Position numbers and translations under genes: made by a program. A stretch of 32,889 nt of DNA from Candidatus Nitrotoga sp. 1052 (GTDB taxonomy: Bacteria > Pseudomonadota > Gammaproteobacteria > Burkholderiales > Gallionellaceae): the NCBI RefSeq assembly GCF_927312905.1, contig NZ_CAKMHQ010000094.1, positions 1 through 32,889 on the forward strand, given 5' to 3'. The notes beneath the pieces are model-generated. The model did not search any database and had not been told where the DNA came from. It saw only the letters and a list, made by a program, of their open reading frames with translations. Positions 17,578 to 27,159 of the stretch are shown here, one piece after another (position 1 is the first letter of the stretch; each line of letters opens with the position of its first letter).

Positions 17578-19504
17578 CAGGGATAGCCTGCTGGTTAGCT
17601 GCATTCTTTGCCGTTATCACGCCCAAACGTTGCTTAAGAGAACGCGGCGGCTGGCCGAAAAGCTGTGAGTAATACATGGTATTGCTCATCACCTTCTTTA
17701 CGTAAGTGCGCGTTTCATCAAAGGGAATATTTTCGGCGTAAACAGCTCCTTCCAATGTGCTTTCCCCCCGCCATTTGCGGGCGCGTGAAGGGCCGGCGTT
17801 ATAGGCAGCAGAGGCCAGCACCGGATTATTGTCGAGTGACGACAGCACCGATTTCATGTAATACGTGCCAAGTTTGAAATGAGTATCAAGTTGATTCACA
17901 AGTGCCTGGCGATAACTTTTCATACCTATCTTTTGCGCTATCCAACGCGCCGTGGCAGGCATGATCTGCATAAGGCCCGTCGCGCCTACTGGCGATTTGG
18001 CTTGATAGACGAAACGACTCTCCTGCCGTATTAAGCCATACACCCAGGCTTCTTCCAGTTCATTCTTGCGAATATAGCCCTGTAATACCTCCCGGTAGGG
18101 CGCGAGATAACGCAGGCTGAAGTCATGTATCTGCACGGTACGGTCGGCAGTGTTGATAGCATGGTCATACATCCCGTTGCGGCGAGCAATTTCAGCTGCC
18201 ACCAACAGCTGTTGGTCGTCAAGCTTGCGCAGTGCCCATGCCCATTCTCTGGCCGCGTCAGTGCGCAAATCCATACGGTATAACGCCAGTGTGCGCTGGA
18301 CGGCGGGCTGCGCCAGCATTGCATTGATTGTCGCTTTGCTTGGCTGATAACTGGCAGGCAGTGTTGCGGCAGGAGTTTCTCCGATCTCCTCGGCGGAAAG
18401 TTGACCGTAAAAATTATGTTCGCTGCTCAATTCAGTAAACAGCACGTTCGCTTCCGGCAAGCTTCCCCATGTTTTCAAAGCACGCGCCTTCCAATAACGC
18501 CAGACACCCTCGCGCTGTTGTTGCGGCGTCATGGCATTAATACTCGCCCAAACTTCATGCCAGTTCTGCGTAAGCAACGCCGCTCGTGCACGCCATGCCA
18601 GTTGCTGCCCGGTCAGGGGCGCCTCACCTGCCGCCTTGTACCATTCCAGCGCACGCGCATCTCGTTTGCGTGCCGCTTCGTAACCTAACCACCCATAAAA
18701 ATAATTCTGCTCATCCGCAGTAAAATATGCCGCTTTTTTCTCCCACTGTGAATAGGCTAATTGCGGCGATTGCTTGGCAAGCCGTTGCAAGGCAAACATC
18801 GCCACTGTGCGCTGCGCTTCGGAGGCGTTATCCAGCTTGGCAGAGGCAAGATAACGCACCTGATCAGTGGCGGCACTATCCAGCTCGGATGAAGAAAGGG
18901 CGCGCTTGGCAGGCAACCTCTCCGAGAGCTGTTTAGCCAGCGTCAGATTACCTGCCTCCAATGCCAGGCGCAAACGTAGCCATATATCCGTTGCATTAAT
19001 GATACCGCTGGCAATTGCCGCATCGAACAATGGAGCACAGCTTTCCGGCAATTCCGCGCTGCTAATTAACCACAGGTTGCGTGCCTCATGCAGCACTTGT
19101 TCTTCTTGCAGACGTTGACGCGATCGCAGTGCATAACAGGTCAGATCGACCTCTCCGCCCACCAGGCGTGGATATTGCGCCGCAAATTCTTCCCATTGCT
19201 GCCTTTTTCCAAGCAGTCTCAACCATTCCGCACGCAGGTGGTTAATCACCGGGGTATCATCAGGTCGCGCCAGAAATTTCTGGATATCGGCGGCACTCGC
19301 CGTTTCTAGTCGCATACGCAACTGGTAATAAGCTAGATAAGGTTCTAGCGGGGAATGCTTTAATCGCATGGCCATGCGATCAAGCTTCACTAAATCACCC
19401 ATCCGGAATGCATCGCGCGCGGCGAGAAAATCCGCATCCTGATTTGCTACCGCCAAAGCAGGAATAAAAAGCAATACATACACAAAAAACTTTGGAAAAC
19501 ACAT
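17567..19504 (-). CDS. slt: Soluble lytic murein transglycosylase (Slt70 type)
   Basis: A periplasmic enzyme that cleaves peptidoglycan glycan strands to give 1,6-anhydromuramic ends. From ATG 19504 the precursor is 645 residues, the size of E. coli Slt70. That start has AAGGG nine bases upstream and gives a clean signal peptide (MCFPKFFVYVLLFIPALAVA); the frame is open to 19591 but the extra part is not export-like. The long alpha-helical U-shaped region fills the first 450 residues. The C-terminal SLT domain has the catalytic Glu495 in IRQESRF, then SPVGATGLMQIMPATA and ASAAYNAGPSRA. It overlaps cca by 11 bases, a neighbourhood common in betaproteobacteria. Confidence 0.95.
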   Translation of the reverse strand: MCFPKFFVYVLLFIPALAVANQDADFLAARDAFRMGDLVKLDRMAMRLKHSPLEPYLAYYQLRMRLETASAADIQKFLARPDDTPVINHLRAEWLRLLGKRQQWEEFAAQYPRLVGGEVDLTCYALRSRQRLQEEQVLHEARNLWLISSAELPESCAPLFDAAIASGIINATDIWLRLRLALEAGNLTLAKQLSERLPAKRALSSSELDSAATDQVRYLASAKLDNASEAQRTVAMFALQRLAKQSPQLAYSQWEKKAAYFTADEQNYFYGWLGYEAARKRDARALEWYKAAGEAPLTGQQLAWRARAALLTQNWHEVWASINAMTPQQQREGVWRYWKARALKTWGSLPEANVLFTELSSEHNFYGQLSAEEIGETPAATLPASYQPSKATINAMLAQPAVQRTLALYRMDLRTDAAREWAWALRKLDDQQLLVAAEIARRNGMYDHAINTADRTVQIHDFSLRYLAPYREVLQGYIRKNELEEAWVYGLIRQESRFVYQAKSPVGATGLMQIMPATARWIAQKIGMKSYRQALVNQLDTHFKLGTYYMKSVLSSLDNNPVLASAAYNAGPSRARKWRGESTLEGAVYAENIPFDETRTYVKKVMSNTMYYSQLFGQPPRSLKQRLGVITAKNAANQQAIPDER

Positions 19505-19529
19505 GGAAGGTGCCCTTATAAAATTCCGC

Positions 19530-19754
19530 TTAGCCGCCATATTCCCGACTGATTTTGAAATTTTTCCATGGCAGGCGATTTCCCCATTCATATTGCATTG
19601 AGTACATCTCTAACCTACTATCGGTGGCCAATCCCCGAAACTTGAATTTGCGTGGCTTGTTGTCCGCATTGATCACCTGATCAAATAATTCTTCAAACAT
19701 ATTCAGGCTCAATATTTTAACAGATGCGGATAACCGCGCGTCGCCAGTTTCCAT
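19530..19754 (-). CDS. Hypothetical protein, 74 residues, upstream of slt
   Basis: An open frame ending 25 bases before slt on the same strand. The second half is dense in aromatic and basic residues (KPRKFKFRG, then MQYEWGNRLPWKNFKISREYGG in pieces), which looks protein-like rather than random. No ribosome site precedes ATG 19754, and the internal ATG at 19700 is not better. It might be a small gene leading the slt-cca run or the remains of a longer one. No family recognised. Confidence 0.35.
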   Translation of the reverse strand: METGDARLSASVKILSLNMFEELFDQVINADNKPRKFKFRGLATDSRLEMYSMQYEWGNRLPWKNFKISREYGG

Positions 19755-20065
19755 GAAGGTGCTTTATTGAAGCTGCGATGTCTTCAAGCAAGATTTATTC
19801 AAACACAGGGTACACTAACAGCAATAAATCAAAATGATTTACTCTTGGTACTGGTGAGTTGGGCAAGGTCAAAAGGGAAATTTTTCTATGCATGAATAAC
19901 CTGAGATACTGTTTTTTGAAAAAGGTTTACAAATGATTATCTTGCCAAAAATATATAATAATCAATAAATGCAAAGCTAAGTATCTGATAGGCGTGGAGA
20001 GGGAATGCAAAAACCTGTAAAATCCTGAAATTCAAAAATTCCATTAATTAAGGCAAGGAAAATAC
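19755..20065. other. AT-rich region upstream of fructose-1,6-bisphosphatase
   Basis: No gene is seen in these 311 bases between two divergent units. A very AT-rich run (around 19945-19975) probably holds promoter elements for fbp; TTTACA at 19926-19931 is a fair -35, but no well-spaced -10 could be fixed. Confidence 0.4.
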
Positions 20066-21070
20066 ATGAGCAAGAACCTGGTGCAATTCATTATCGAAGA
20101 ACAAAGACAATTACCGGGTGCAACTGGTGACTTCACTGGGTTGCTCAGTGACATCATTTTGGCCTGCAAGCAAATTGCCCATAGCGTAAACAAAGGTGCA
20201 TTGATTGGCGTGCTGGGAAGTGCAGGTAGCGAAAACATCCAGGGTGAAACGCAAAAAAAACTGGATGTCATAACTAATGACATTTTCATCGAAGCAAACC
20301 AATGGAGCGGCCATCTTGCCGCTATGGCATCTGAAGAAATGGATGACATCTACCCAATTCCTTCGCAATATCCAAAAGGTAAGTACTTGCTAACATTTGA
20401 TCCGCTGGATGGCTCGTCCAACATTGACGTAAATATTTCCGTTGGCACTATTTTCTCGATTCTACGTTGCCCCGAAGGAGTGACAAACCCGACCGCAGAG
20501 GATTTTCTGCAACCGGGCACCAAGCAGGTCTGCGCTGGTTATGCACTATATGGCCCCTCTACAATGTTAGTGCTCACCACTGGAAATGGCGTAAATGGCT
20601 TCACGCTGAATAATGACATTGGGGAATTCATGCTGACTCATCCGAATATGACCATTCCGACCGATACTCAGGAATTCGCCATCAATATGTCCAACCAGCG
20701 TTTCTGGGAAGCTCCGGTGCAACGTTATGTGGATGAATGCGTAAAGGGTAAAACCACAGGAGGACGAGAAAAAAACTTCAACATGCGCTGGGTGGCTTCG
20801 ATGGTTGCGGAAGTGCATCGCATCCTGACTCGCGGCGGCATCTTTATGTATCCATTCGACAACAAGGAAGTAGGCAAGGCAGGAAAATTGCGTTTACTAT
20901 ATGAAGCCAATCCAATGTCTTTCATCGTGGAACAAGCAGGAGGGGTATGCTCCACGGGTCGCGAACGTATCATGGAGCTCAAGCCAACGGGCTTGCACCA
21001 ACGTGTACCGGTGATTCTTGGTTCAAAGAATGAAGTAGAGCGTGTGGTGGGTTATCACAAAGAAGCGTGA
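20066..21070 (+). CDS. fbp: Fructose-1,6-bisphosphatase class I
   Basis: It hydrolyses fructose 1,6-bisphosphate to fructose 6-phosphate, serving both gluconeogenesis and regeneration in the Calvin cycle. The 334-residue protein has the metal-binding signature [11 protein letters not shown] (111-121), the acidic pair Glu90-Glu91 in ASEEMDD, and the substrate region [16 protein letters not shown] followed by GGIFMYP and [21 protein letters not shown] at 20053-20057 supports the ATG. The gene is alone, with a terminator 39 bases after the stop, and is about 8 kb from phosphoribulokinase. The autotrophic isoform is often called cbbF; sequence alone does not distinguish it. Confidence 0.96.
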   Translation: MSKNLVQFIIEEQRQLPGATGDFTGLLSDIILACKQIAHSVNKGALIGVLGSAGSENIQGETQKKLDVITNDIFIEANQWSGHLAAMASEEMDDIYPIPSQYPKGKYLLTFDPLDGSSNIDVNISVGTIFSILRCPEGVTNPTAEDFLQPGTKQVCAGYALYGPSTMLVLTTGNGVNGFTLNNDIGEFMLTHPNMTIPTDTQEFAINMSNQRFWEAPVQRYVDECVKGKTTGGREKNFNMRWVASMVAEVHRILTRGGIFMYPFDNKEVGKAGKLRLLYEANPMSFIVEQAGGVCSTGRERIMELKPTGLHQRVPVILGSKNEVERVVGYHKEA

Positions 21071-21108
21071 CACAATTGAATGAATGCCGCTGACCTACGA
21101 TGAAAACT

Positions 21109-21136
21109 AACCAGGCGGGGCAGCCCGCTTGGTTTT
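21109..21136 (+). terminator. Rho-independent terminator after fbp
   Basis: AACCAGGCGGG (21109-21119) pairs with CCCGCTTGGTT (21124-21134) with one G-U pair and a four-base loop, then TTTT including the stem end. A-residues before the stem also make it partly bidirectional, but it is 160 bases from the convergent ubiB end. Confidence 0.85.
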
Positions 21137-21294
21137 AAAGCAGTTTTACGTAACTGGCAGGGCGGTTCGGGTTGAAATAGTCAGCACCTCCGCATTTCGA
21201 AAGCACTACACTAGTTAATCTTAATCGTCTGATAAACTCAACTTTTAGAGTGCCCTAAGTTAACAGAAGAATTATTCAATCAAAAATATTCTGC

Positions 21295-22812
21295 CTAACC
21301 GCGAATAAAATACAAAACAATAAACCCGAATAAAATTAACGCGACCAATGTAACCAGTTGGTTTATTTGTTTTTGTTGGGACACTAATTCGCGCAATACG
21401 TTTGCAATTTGCAATCCGGGTTTTTCATTCAGTGTCTGGTACAGCAAACGCGGTAGCTGCGGCAATAGGATGGCGTAGTGTGGCGCCTCTATTTTTAGCG
21501 CATTAAGAAAACCGCGCCAGCCAATTTGCTCGCTCATCCAACGTTCCAGCCAAGGCTTGGCAGTCTTCCACAGGTCCAGCTCGGGATCGAGCTGCAGGCC
21601 CAGTCCCTCAATATTAAGCAAGGTTTTTTGCAGCAGCACGAGCTGTGGTTGGACTTCAATGCCGAATTGGCGCGAGGTCTGGAACAGGCGCAGCAACACG
21701 CGTCCGAAAGAAACTTCACGCAAGGGCCGATCAAAGATTGGCTCGCACACGGCTCGAATGGCTGCCTCCAATTCATCTACCCGAGTATCCGCAGGTGCCC
21801 AGCCGGATTCTATGTGTACTTCCGCCACGCGTTTATAGTCGCGCCGAAAGAAGGCGATAAAGTTCTGTGCGAGATAATGTTTGTCGGTATCTGTGAGGGT
21901 GCCCATGATGCCGAAATCCAGTGCAATGTAGCGGCCATCCGCTGCCACCTGCACATTACCGGGATGCATGTCCGCATGGAAAAAACCATCGCGAAAAACC
22001 TGGGTGTAGAAAATTTCCACGCCATTGGCCGCCAGCGTAGGGAGGTCGATGCCGGCCGCACGTAGCGCCTCCACGCGATTGACGGGAAGGCCATACATAC
22101 GTTCCATCACCATCACTTCATCCGTACACCAATCCCAGTAAATTTCCGGGACCAGCAACAATTTTGAATTGGCAAAGTTGCGTTTCAACTGGCTGGCGCT
22201 GGAGGCTTCACGCATCAGATCAAGTTCGTTGTGCAGATGCTTCTCGAATTCCTCTATCACTTTGCGCGGCTTGAGCCGCCTGCCGTCTTCCCACCAGCGT
22301 TCAATTAAACTCGCGCAGACATCAAGCAGTGCAATGTCGTGCGCGATAACGCGGGCGATGCCGGGACGCAGGATTTTTATTGCGACTTCTCGTCCATTCG
22401 GCAGCACGGCGAAATGTACTTGAGCCACCGAAGCACTGGCAATGGGGGTTTCCTCAAAACTGTGGAATACTTCATTGAGTTTTTTATTGTAGGCGGCCTC
22501 CAGCAAAACCACAGCTTGCGCGGAAGGAAAGGGCGGCACCTGGTCTTGCAGTTTGGCCAGCTCGTCGGCGATGTCGACAGGAATCAGGTCGCGGCGGGTA
22601 GAAAGCATTTGCCCGAACTTTACAAAGATCGGGCCCAAGCTTTCCAATGCATAGCGCAATCTCACTGCACGCGGTGCAGAGGTGTCACGTGCGAATAGCA
22701 GCAGGTTGATCGGTACCAGCATCCAGCGCGTGCGTGAATGCGCAAGCAGAAATTCGTCCAAGCCGAAGCGCAGTATGACAAAAATTATTTTTAGCAGGCG
22801 TATCAAGCGCAT
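21295..22812 (-). CDS. ubiB: Ubiquinone biosynthesis protein UbiB (ABC1/ADCK atypical kinase family)
   Basis: UbiB is needed for ubiquinone synthesis and has ATPase/kinase-like features; it is thought to assist lipid-soluble intermediates rather than catalyse a ring step. The 505-residue protein has the family KxGQ motif as KFGQ (65-68), the alanine-rich nucleotide loop [12 protein letters not shown], the catalytic-loop equivalent [10 protein letters not shown] and DFG in LDFGIMGTL. The C-terminus ends in hydrophobic segments ([17 protein letters not shown]), the usual membrane anchor. The start has no clear ribosome site. It follows ubiJ by about 200 bases on the same strand and converges with fbp. 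Confidence 0.95.
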   Translation of the reverse strand: MRLIRLLKIIFVILRFGLDEFLLAHSRTRWMLVPINLLLFARDTSAPRAVRLRYALESLGPIFVKFGQMLSTRRDLIPVDIADELAKLQDQVPPFPSAQAVVLLEAAYNKKLNEVFHSFEETPIASASVAQVHFAVLPNGREVAIKILRPGIARVIAHDIALLDVCASLIERWWEDGRRLKPRKVIEEFEKHLHNELDLMREASSASQLKRNFANSKLLLVPEIYWDWCTDEVMVMERMYGLPVNRVEALRAAGIDLPTLAANGVEIFYTQVFRDGFFHADMHPGNVQVAADGRYIALDFGIMGTLTDTDKHYLAQNFIAFFRRDYKRVAEVHIESGWAPADTRVDELEAAIRAVCEPIFDRPLREVSFGRVLLRLFQTSRQFGIEVQPQLVLLQKTLLNIEGLGLQLDPELDLWKTAKPWLERWMSEQIGWRGFLNALKIEAPHYAILLPQLPRLLYQTLNEKPGLQIANVLRELVSQQKQINQLVTLVALILFGFIVLYFIRG

Positions 22813-23015
22813 GAAAATTTTACGAAGGTTTGATTATTCTGCAGTCCGAGCGAAATGTTCGGCCGTATGTTTGAAATTATATTCGCTGCTTGATTGTATT
22901 CCGCTCATCCAAAAACTGCTTTAACGTGGCCTGTAAACATCTTGATAGAAAATCAGCTTTGTGACTTCAAATAACTAAATATATTGCAGCATATTATAAA
23001 GACCAGAGGAGATTT

Positions 23016-23588
23016 TCAGGAATTAGATAACCGATTAATGCGTTGCTCCAGCCGCGCTACGTCGTCGCGCAGCTTGTCTGTCTGTTGCACGAAGTCCGCA
23101 ATATGAGTGGATTTGGCAAGCAGCGGGGATTCTTCCGTCCAGTATTCTGCCAGCGCTTGCGACAGGTTGAGTGCAGCATCCTGTATATATTGCTGGCCAG
23201 TCTTGGCATATTGCACGATACGTTCGGCAGCGATATCGCCAGTCAGCCGGCTTAAGTCTTCTGCTGCATCCCAGTGCAGATGACGACTGAGATAAAAAAT
23301 TTCGGCGAGTAGCGCGGTATCGCCGCAACTTTCAATTTGCGCGGAAGCCGTTTCATCATGCACTGCCAGACGCGGCAGCAATGAAGGCGGAATGGTGCAG
23401 CTTGCATCGGCACTTACATCGGCTGCCGAGGCGCGCAGCGTGCCATCGTTTTGAATAGTATAGGCAAAAATAAACGGCGCGATAGTAAATCGCGCCGTCT
23501 TGCCAGCATGGATTACCAACCGCTGCAACGCCCAGCCACTTTGAATAAGCAAATGGTTAAGGGCGGAAGCGGTCGGCTGAAACAGCAT
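23016..23588 (-). CDS. ubiJ: Ubiquinone biosynthesis accessory factor UbiJ (SCP2 domain)
   Basis: UbiJ binds ubiquinone intermediates through an SCP2 lipid-binding domain and helps organise the soluble Ubi complex. The 190-residue protein begins with ASALNHLLIQSGWALQRL, continues with a beta-sheet part (ARFTIAPFIFAYTI) and TALLAEIFYLSRHLHWDAAEDLSRLTGD, the best conserved stretch of the family. It ends with a coiled coil (TDKLRDDVARLEQRINRL). It starts two bases after the Tim44-like gene stop, so the two are probably translated together. The neighbourhood with ubiE and ubiB supports the name. Confidence 0.9.
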   Translation of the reverse strand: MLFQPTASALNHLLIQSGWALQRLVIHAGKTARFTIAPFIFAYTIQNDGTLRASAADVSADASCTIPPSLLPRLAVHDETASAQIESCGDTALLAEIFYLSRHLHWDAAEDLSRLTGDIAAERIVQYAKTGQQYIQDAALNLSQALAEYWTEESPLLAKSTHIADFVQQTDKLRDDVARLEQRINRLSNS

Positions 23589-23590
23589 GT

Positions 23591-24436
23591 TTAAGCTACT
23601 TGCTGGATCCCGGATAGTAACCAGACTGCCTTTTCATCGCGCAAATTCTTCTGAACATGCCAAATTTCATCGAAGTTCTCCGGCATGCCGTTATTCTCGC
23701 TCAATTGTCCGCTCATACGTACACTGGCAATGGCATAGTCACCTTCATTGACCACCTCGACAATCTGCGTGTTGATTGTCTGCACATCTGTTTTTTGCGG
23801 TGCATCGCCGCGTTCCTGTAACTGCAAGGAAATTTCGGCAAACATTTCCGGCGTAGTGTATTCACGAATGTCATTGAGATCCTTACGGTCATTTGCGGCC
23901 TGCAGACGGATAAATGAAGTCTTGGCGCTACGCAGGAAAGCTTCAGCCGGGAAATCTGCCGGAATGTTACTGCTGCTATTGGCTAAAGGGGCGTTGGTTG
24001 CAGCGCTACCGCCTGCAAATGGCTGCTGCCTCGATTCTGGCTGGTAGGATGATGTGCCACTACCTGCATACTGCATGGCGGGTTGCTGCGCCTGCGATTT
24101 GCGAAACCGGGAAACCAGGAACATCACCAAACCTGCGGCCAGAAGCGCCATCAGAATACCACCTATTGCGCCACCTAAACCGCCCATACCACCTGCGAAC
24201 ATTGCGCCCAAGCCTGCACCTATGGCCAAACCGGCCAAGGGGCCAAGCCATTTATTACCTGCCGCAGGCGCTGCCGGGGCAGGTGCGGCAGCGGGTGTCT
24301 TGGACGTTTGCTGCGGACTCATGGTGCGTTGCTGACCAATGCTGCCACCCCCGCCCATGCGCTTAGCTTCGGCGGTTACAGATAGCATGGAGAAACTAGC
24401 CAGGGTAAGAGTTAACAACAATAGAAAACGTTTCAT
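23591..24436 (-). CDS. Tim44-like domain protein, membrane-anchored
   Basis: A 281-residue envelope protein. A signal peptide (MKRFLLLLTLTLASFSMLSVTAEA) is followed by a Gly/Gln/Pro/Ala-rich stretch, then a very Gly/Ala-rich double hydrophobic segment (LAGLAIGAGLGAMFAGGMGG and GGILMALLAAGLVMFLV) ending in basic FRKS. The last 110 residues form a Tim44/TimA-like domain: FLRSAKTSFIRLQAANDRKD, FAEISLQLQERGD and EIWHVQKNL. The mitochondrial relative tethers import Hsp70; the bacterial role is not established. GAGG precedes the ATG at good spacing. It sits between ubiE and ubiJ, a position I recall as common in betaproteobacteria, so a link to membrane ubiquinone work is possible but unproven. Confidence 0.88.
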   Translation of the reverse strand: MKRFLLLLTLTLASFSMLSVTAEAKRMGGGGSIGQQRTMSPQQTSKTPAAAPAPAAPAAGNKWLGPLAGLAIGAGLGAMFAGGMGGLGGAIGGILMALLAAGLVMFLVSRFRKSQAQQPAMQYAGSGTSSYQPESRQQPFAGGSAATNAPLANSSSNIPADFPAEAFLRSAKTSFIRLQAANDRKDLNDIREYTTPEMFAEISLQLQERGDAPQKTDVQTINTQIVEVVNEGDYAIASVRMSGQLSENNGMPENFDEIWHVQKNLRDEKAVWLLSGIQQVA

Positions 24437-24578
24437 GGGCTACCTCATTTAATAGTTAACAACAAAAAAGCGAATAAAGTATAACACTACATTCTTAGTA
24501 CACTGCACCATGTAAAGGTTCATTTTGCGAACCAGCTTGGCTATGTCCTTAAAATATTTGGATATTAAATCCTAATTT

Positions 24579-24608
24579 CAACTTCCTCAGCAAGCCTGAG
24601 GCAAGTTG
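24579..24608. other. Hairpin between ubiE and the Tim44-like gene
   Basis: CAACTTCCTCA pairs with TGAGGCAAGTTG leaving one bulged C and a seven-base loop. No strong T-run follows on the minus strand, so it would be at best a weak terminator or a processing signal within the ubi region. Confidence 0.35.
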
Positions 24609-24658
24609 AGTATTGAAAGTATTGGGAGTGCGCTGCAGGAGTTTGTAAAACATCCTGG

Positions 24659-25393
24659 TTAAATTTTGTAACCCCTGTGCAGAGCGACAATTCCAGCATT
24701 AAGGTTAAAATATTCAACACGAGAGAGCCCAGCTTCTTCCATCATGCGCTTAAGCTCCTCCTGTGAAGGGTGCATGCGGATAGATTCCGCCAGGTAGCGG
24801 TAACTGTCGACATCCTTGGCGATCAGCTCGCCCAACTTTGGCAGCAGTTTGAACGAGTAAGCATCATACAGCGGCTCCAGCGGCTTCCATACCTTGGAAA
24901 ACTCCAGCACCAGCAAGCGGCCACCGGGCTTAAGCACGCGCTGCATTTCACGTAGCGCAGCATCCTTGTGAGTCACATTGCGCAGGCCGAAAGCAATGCT
25001 GACACAGTTGAAATAATTAGACGGAAATGGCAAATTCTCCGCATCACACTGTACAACTGGTGTGTTTAGGCCATCATCAATCAAGCGGTTGCGGCCGACA
25101 CGCAACATAGCTTTGTTAATGTCGGTGAGCCAAACTTGGCCGCTGTTGCCGACACGCTTGGCAAACTGACGGGAGAGATCGCCAGATCCACCCGCCACAT
25201 CCAGCACTCGCTCCCCCTCTCGTACACCGCTGATCTGGATGGCGAAGCGCTTCCATAACCGGTGCAGGCCAACTGACATGAGGTCGTTCATAACATCATA
25301 TTTGCTGGCGACGGATGTGAATACCTTGTCTACGCGCTCGGCTTTTTCCGTTTCCGCGACAGTCGTGAAACCGAAATGAGTTGTTTTGTTCAT
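24659..25393 (-). CDS. ubiE: Ubiquinone/menaquinone biosynthesis C-methyltransferase UbiE
   Basis: UbiE methylates the ring carbon of 2-methoxy-6-polyprenyl-1,4-benzoquinol (and demethylmenaquinol where present) using SAM. The 244-residue protein shows HFGFTTV at the N-terminus, [18 protein letters not shown] (28-45), SAM motif I as [12 protein letters not shown] (63-74), [10 protein letters not shown] and the UbiE signature [19 protein letters not shown]. It ends with the typical [12 protein letters not shown] good GAGGAAAT ribosome site precedes the ATG, which overlaps the DUF971 gene stop by four bases. Together with ubiJ and ubiB it forms the E. coli-like trio with extra genes inserted. 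Confidence 0.97.
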   Translation of the reverse strand: MNKTTHFGFTTVAETEKAERVDKVFTSVASKYDVMNDLMSVGLHRLWKRFAIQISGVREGERVLDVAGGSGDLSRQFAKRVGNSGQVWLTDINKAMLRVGRNRLIDDGLNTPVVQCDAENLPFPSNYFNCVSIAFGLRNVTHKDAALREMQRVLKPGGRLLVLEFSKVWKPLEPLYDAYSFKLLPKLGELIAKDVDSYRYLAESIRMHPSQEELKRMMEEAGLSRVEYFNLNAGIVALHRGYKI

Positions 25394-25785
25394 TTTATTT
25401 CCTCGGGTTTATCGAGTAAATCTACGGGATGATGTGGAACACGGCTCTCCCCCGCTTCTGCCAATTTGCATAAATAATCGTGCCACAACGCATCCTGATA
25501 TTTCCCGAGCTCATTCAAGTAATCCCAAGAATAAAGACCAGTATTGTGGCCATCATCGAAAGTCAGTTTGATGGCGTAACTGCCTACGGGCTGCACGTCA
25601 ATCACGTTCACATCTTGCTTGCCGACCTGCAGCACCTCCTGGCTTGGGCCGTGCCCACGTACTGCGGCAGAAGGAGAATGCACTCGAAGAAATTCATAAG
25701 GCAAGCGGTAGCGTGAGCCGTCATTGAAGGCTATTTCCAGCAGCTTCGATTGTTGATGCAGGGTAATTTCGGTGGGATTAAGCAT
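25390..25785 (-). CDS. DUF971 / gamma-butyrobetaine hydroxylase N-terminal-like domain protein
   Basis: A 131-residue protein consisting of one DUF971 domain, the small fold found at the N-terminus of gamma-butyrobetaine hydroxylases, here without the oxygenase part. Recognisable text: [55 protein letters not shown] and GLYSWDYL. Function is unknown; related proteins have been linked to iron-sulfur or metal handling. The ATG at 25785 was chosen because family similarity starts there; ATG 25791 is equally possible and the frame is open to 25866. Its stop overlaps the ubiE start (ATGA), indicating coupled expression. Confidence 0.87.
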   Translation of the reverse strand: MLNPTEITLHQQSKLLEIAFNDGSRYRLPYEFLRVHSPSAAVRGHGPSQEVLQVGKQDVNVIDVQPVGSYAIKLTFDDGHNTGLYSWDYLNELGKYQDALWHDYLCKLAEAGESRVPHHPVDLLDKPEEIK

Positions 25786-25953
25786 GGTCATTAAAATGGA
25801 CACACATATTTTGTTCGGCAGCGTAATAATAAAAAGCGGGTGCAGCAATAGAACGTTGTGTTCCATGCCGCCTTAGCTTTTCTCGCACTAAACTGTTGCT
25901 CAGAAATTTTTTCTGTTTATAACTTTGAAACTTAGCGGGCTAGCAAGCGGCAC

Positions 25954-26523
25954 TTAATCAAGGTATTCAAACACCTTTACTACACGCTCCACGCCACGCG
26001 AGCCGCTGGCGATGTCTGCGGCGGCCTCAGCTTCCTTGTGATAGACCAAGCCCATCAGGAATACTGAGCTGTTTTCGGTAATTACTTTTACATGATCAGC
26101 CTGAAATCCTCGGCTGTTATTGATGAAGCGCAACTTAATGTTGCTAGTAATAAGGGCATCATTACTACGCCACGATAAATCAGTGAGGGAGGATACCTGC
26201 AGTTCGTTATTTACAGCCTTTACATTCGTCAGGCTTGAAACTATTTTTTCAATATCAGTTTTAACTTTTTCGTTAGGCACTTGGCCAGTAATGAGCACAC
26301 GGCGATTGAAACTGGTTACATTCACATACACGGTGTCTTTATATTGGACATTTATTTGGTTAAGTGCCTTGCTCTCGATGTTTTGGTCTTCGAGAATAAT
26401 GCCGGCAGTACGGCGATCTGATGACATTAACGCACCCGCGCCGACACCCGCAGCAATTATCGGAAAGCACCCTTGCATCGCGCCCAGCACGATAGCCAAT
26501 AATAGGTAATTTATATAACGCAT
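25954..26523 (-). CDS. dolP: BON-domain outer-membrane lipoprotein, DolP (YraP)-like
   Basis: A 189-residue lipoprotein with signal ending AMQGC, so Cys19 should be lipidated. The mature start FPIIAAGVGAGALMSSDRRT with RRTAG is typical of the DolP/YraP family. Two BON domains follow: roughly 50-115 (VTSFNRRVLITGQVP and VKAVNNELQV) and 125-187 (IKLRFINNSRGFQADHVKV and VFLMGLVYHKEAEAAADI). In E. coli DolP supports outer-membrane integrity at sites of BAM and anionic phospholipid. GAGGGGA precedes the ATG. It lies downstream of yraN on the same strand, echoing the yraN-diaA-yraP neighbourhood of E. coli, here without diaA. Confidence 0.88.
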   Translation of the reverse strand: MRYINYLLLAIVLGAMQGCFPIIAAGVGAGALMSSDRRTAGIILEDQNIESKALNQINVQYKDTVYVNVTSFNRRVLITGQVPNEKVKTDIEKIVSSLTNVKAVNNELQVSSLTDLSWRSNDALITSNIKLRFINNSRGFQADHVKVITENSSVFLMGLVYHKEAEAAADIASGSRGVERVVKVFEYLD

Positions 26524-26626
26524 GTTCCCCTCTCACTTAATATGTCGTCGAAGTGCTGACGGATTCTGCTAATCAAAGTCCACAGTGCCAAAAACCCGTT
26601 GCGATGAATGCGGATGTTACCCGAAA

Positions 26627-26971
26627 TTAGGCGGTAAAAGCATTCTTGATCCATTCCAGTCGATCGCTATCCAGCGTATCAAACAGCAGCGCATCAAAAC
26701 GGCAAGGTGGCGTTCTGCTCAGTGTGGCGAGGTAATGCTGAGCGGTGTGTATCAGCCTAGCCTGCTTGGCCGCATTAATGCTGGCCGCAGCACCGCCGAA
26801 ATCGCCACGGCTGCGCAAACGTACCTCGGCAAATACCAGCGTGTCGCCATCCTGCAGAATCAGGTCGATTTCGCCATAACGGCAGCTATAGTTTCGTTGC
26901 AGCAACTTGAGGCCATGACGTTGCAGAAATTGTGCCGCCAGCTGTTCGGCCTGGGCGCCGCGTGTACTCAT
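26627..26971 (-). CDS. yraN: YraN/UPF0102 family nuclease-fold protein
   Basis: A 114-residue protein with a PD-(D/E)xK-like fold. Family landmarks are GAQAEQLAAQFLQRHG near the N-terminus, NYSCRYGEIDLILQDGD (28-44) carrying the Glu/Asp pair, FAEVRLRSRGDFGG with Glu49 and an Arg where many nucleases have Lys, and ASINAAKQARL. Activity has not been settled for the family. The start is placed at the only fitting ATG; the ribosome site is weak. It is divergent from rsmI, with which it is clustered in many proteobacteria. Confidence 0.92.
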   Translation of the reverse strand: MSTRGAQAEQLAAQFLQRHGLKLLQRNYSCRYGEIDLILQDGDTLVFAEVRLRSRGDFGGAAASINAAKQARLIHTAQHYLATLSRTPPCRFDALLFDTLDSDRLEWIKNAFTA

Positions 26972-27159
26972 GCTCGCGGCGACACAGGTTTCTGCATCAG
27001 GTGAAAGGTATCGACAGCAAGCGCATAAAAACGTTCCATTTCAGGCTTGAATGGTGGGTTGGCATGCGAGCAAATCATCCTTGTCAAGTTTCAAAAACGG
27101 GATGGCCGAACCTGAGGCATTTTTTGGGAGTGGCACAGCCTCCTACGCTCACGTATAGT

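Noticed and set aside
19929-19947. Fur box upstream of fbp (AATGATTATC)
   Set aside because: Only about 11 of 19 positions fit the consensus; the match is confined to the centre in very AT-rich DNA.
21244-21259. Second complete MITE
   Set aside because: Only one decayed end is visible; no matching inverted end was found in the preceding 150 bases.
21293-21299. GCCTAAC core at the end of ubiB
   Set aside because: It overlaps the ubiB stop and has no partner core at attC distance.
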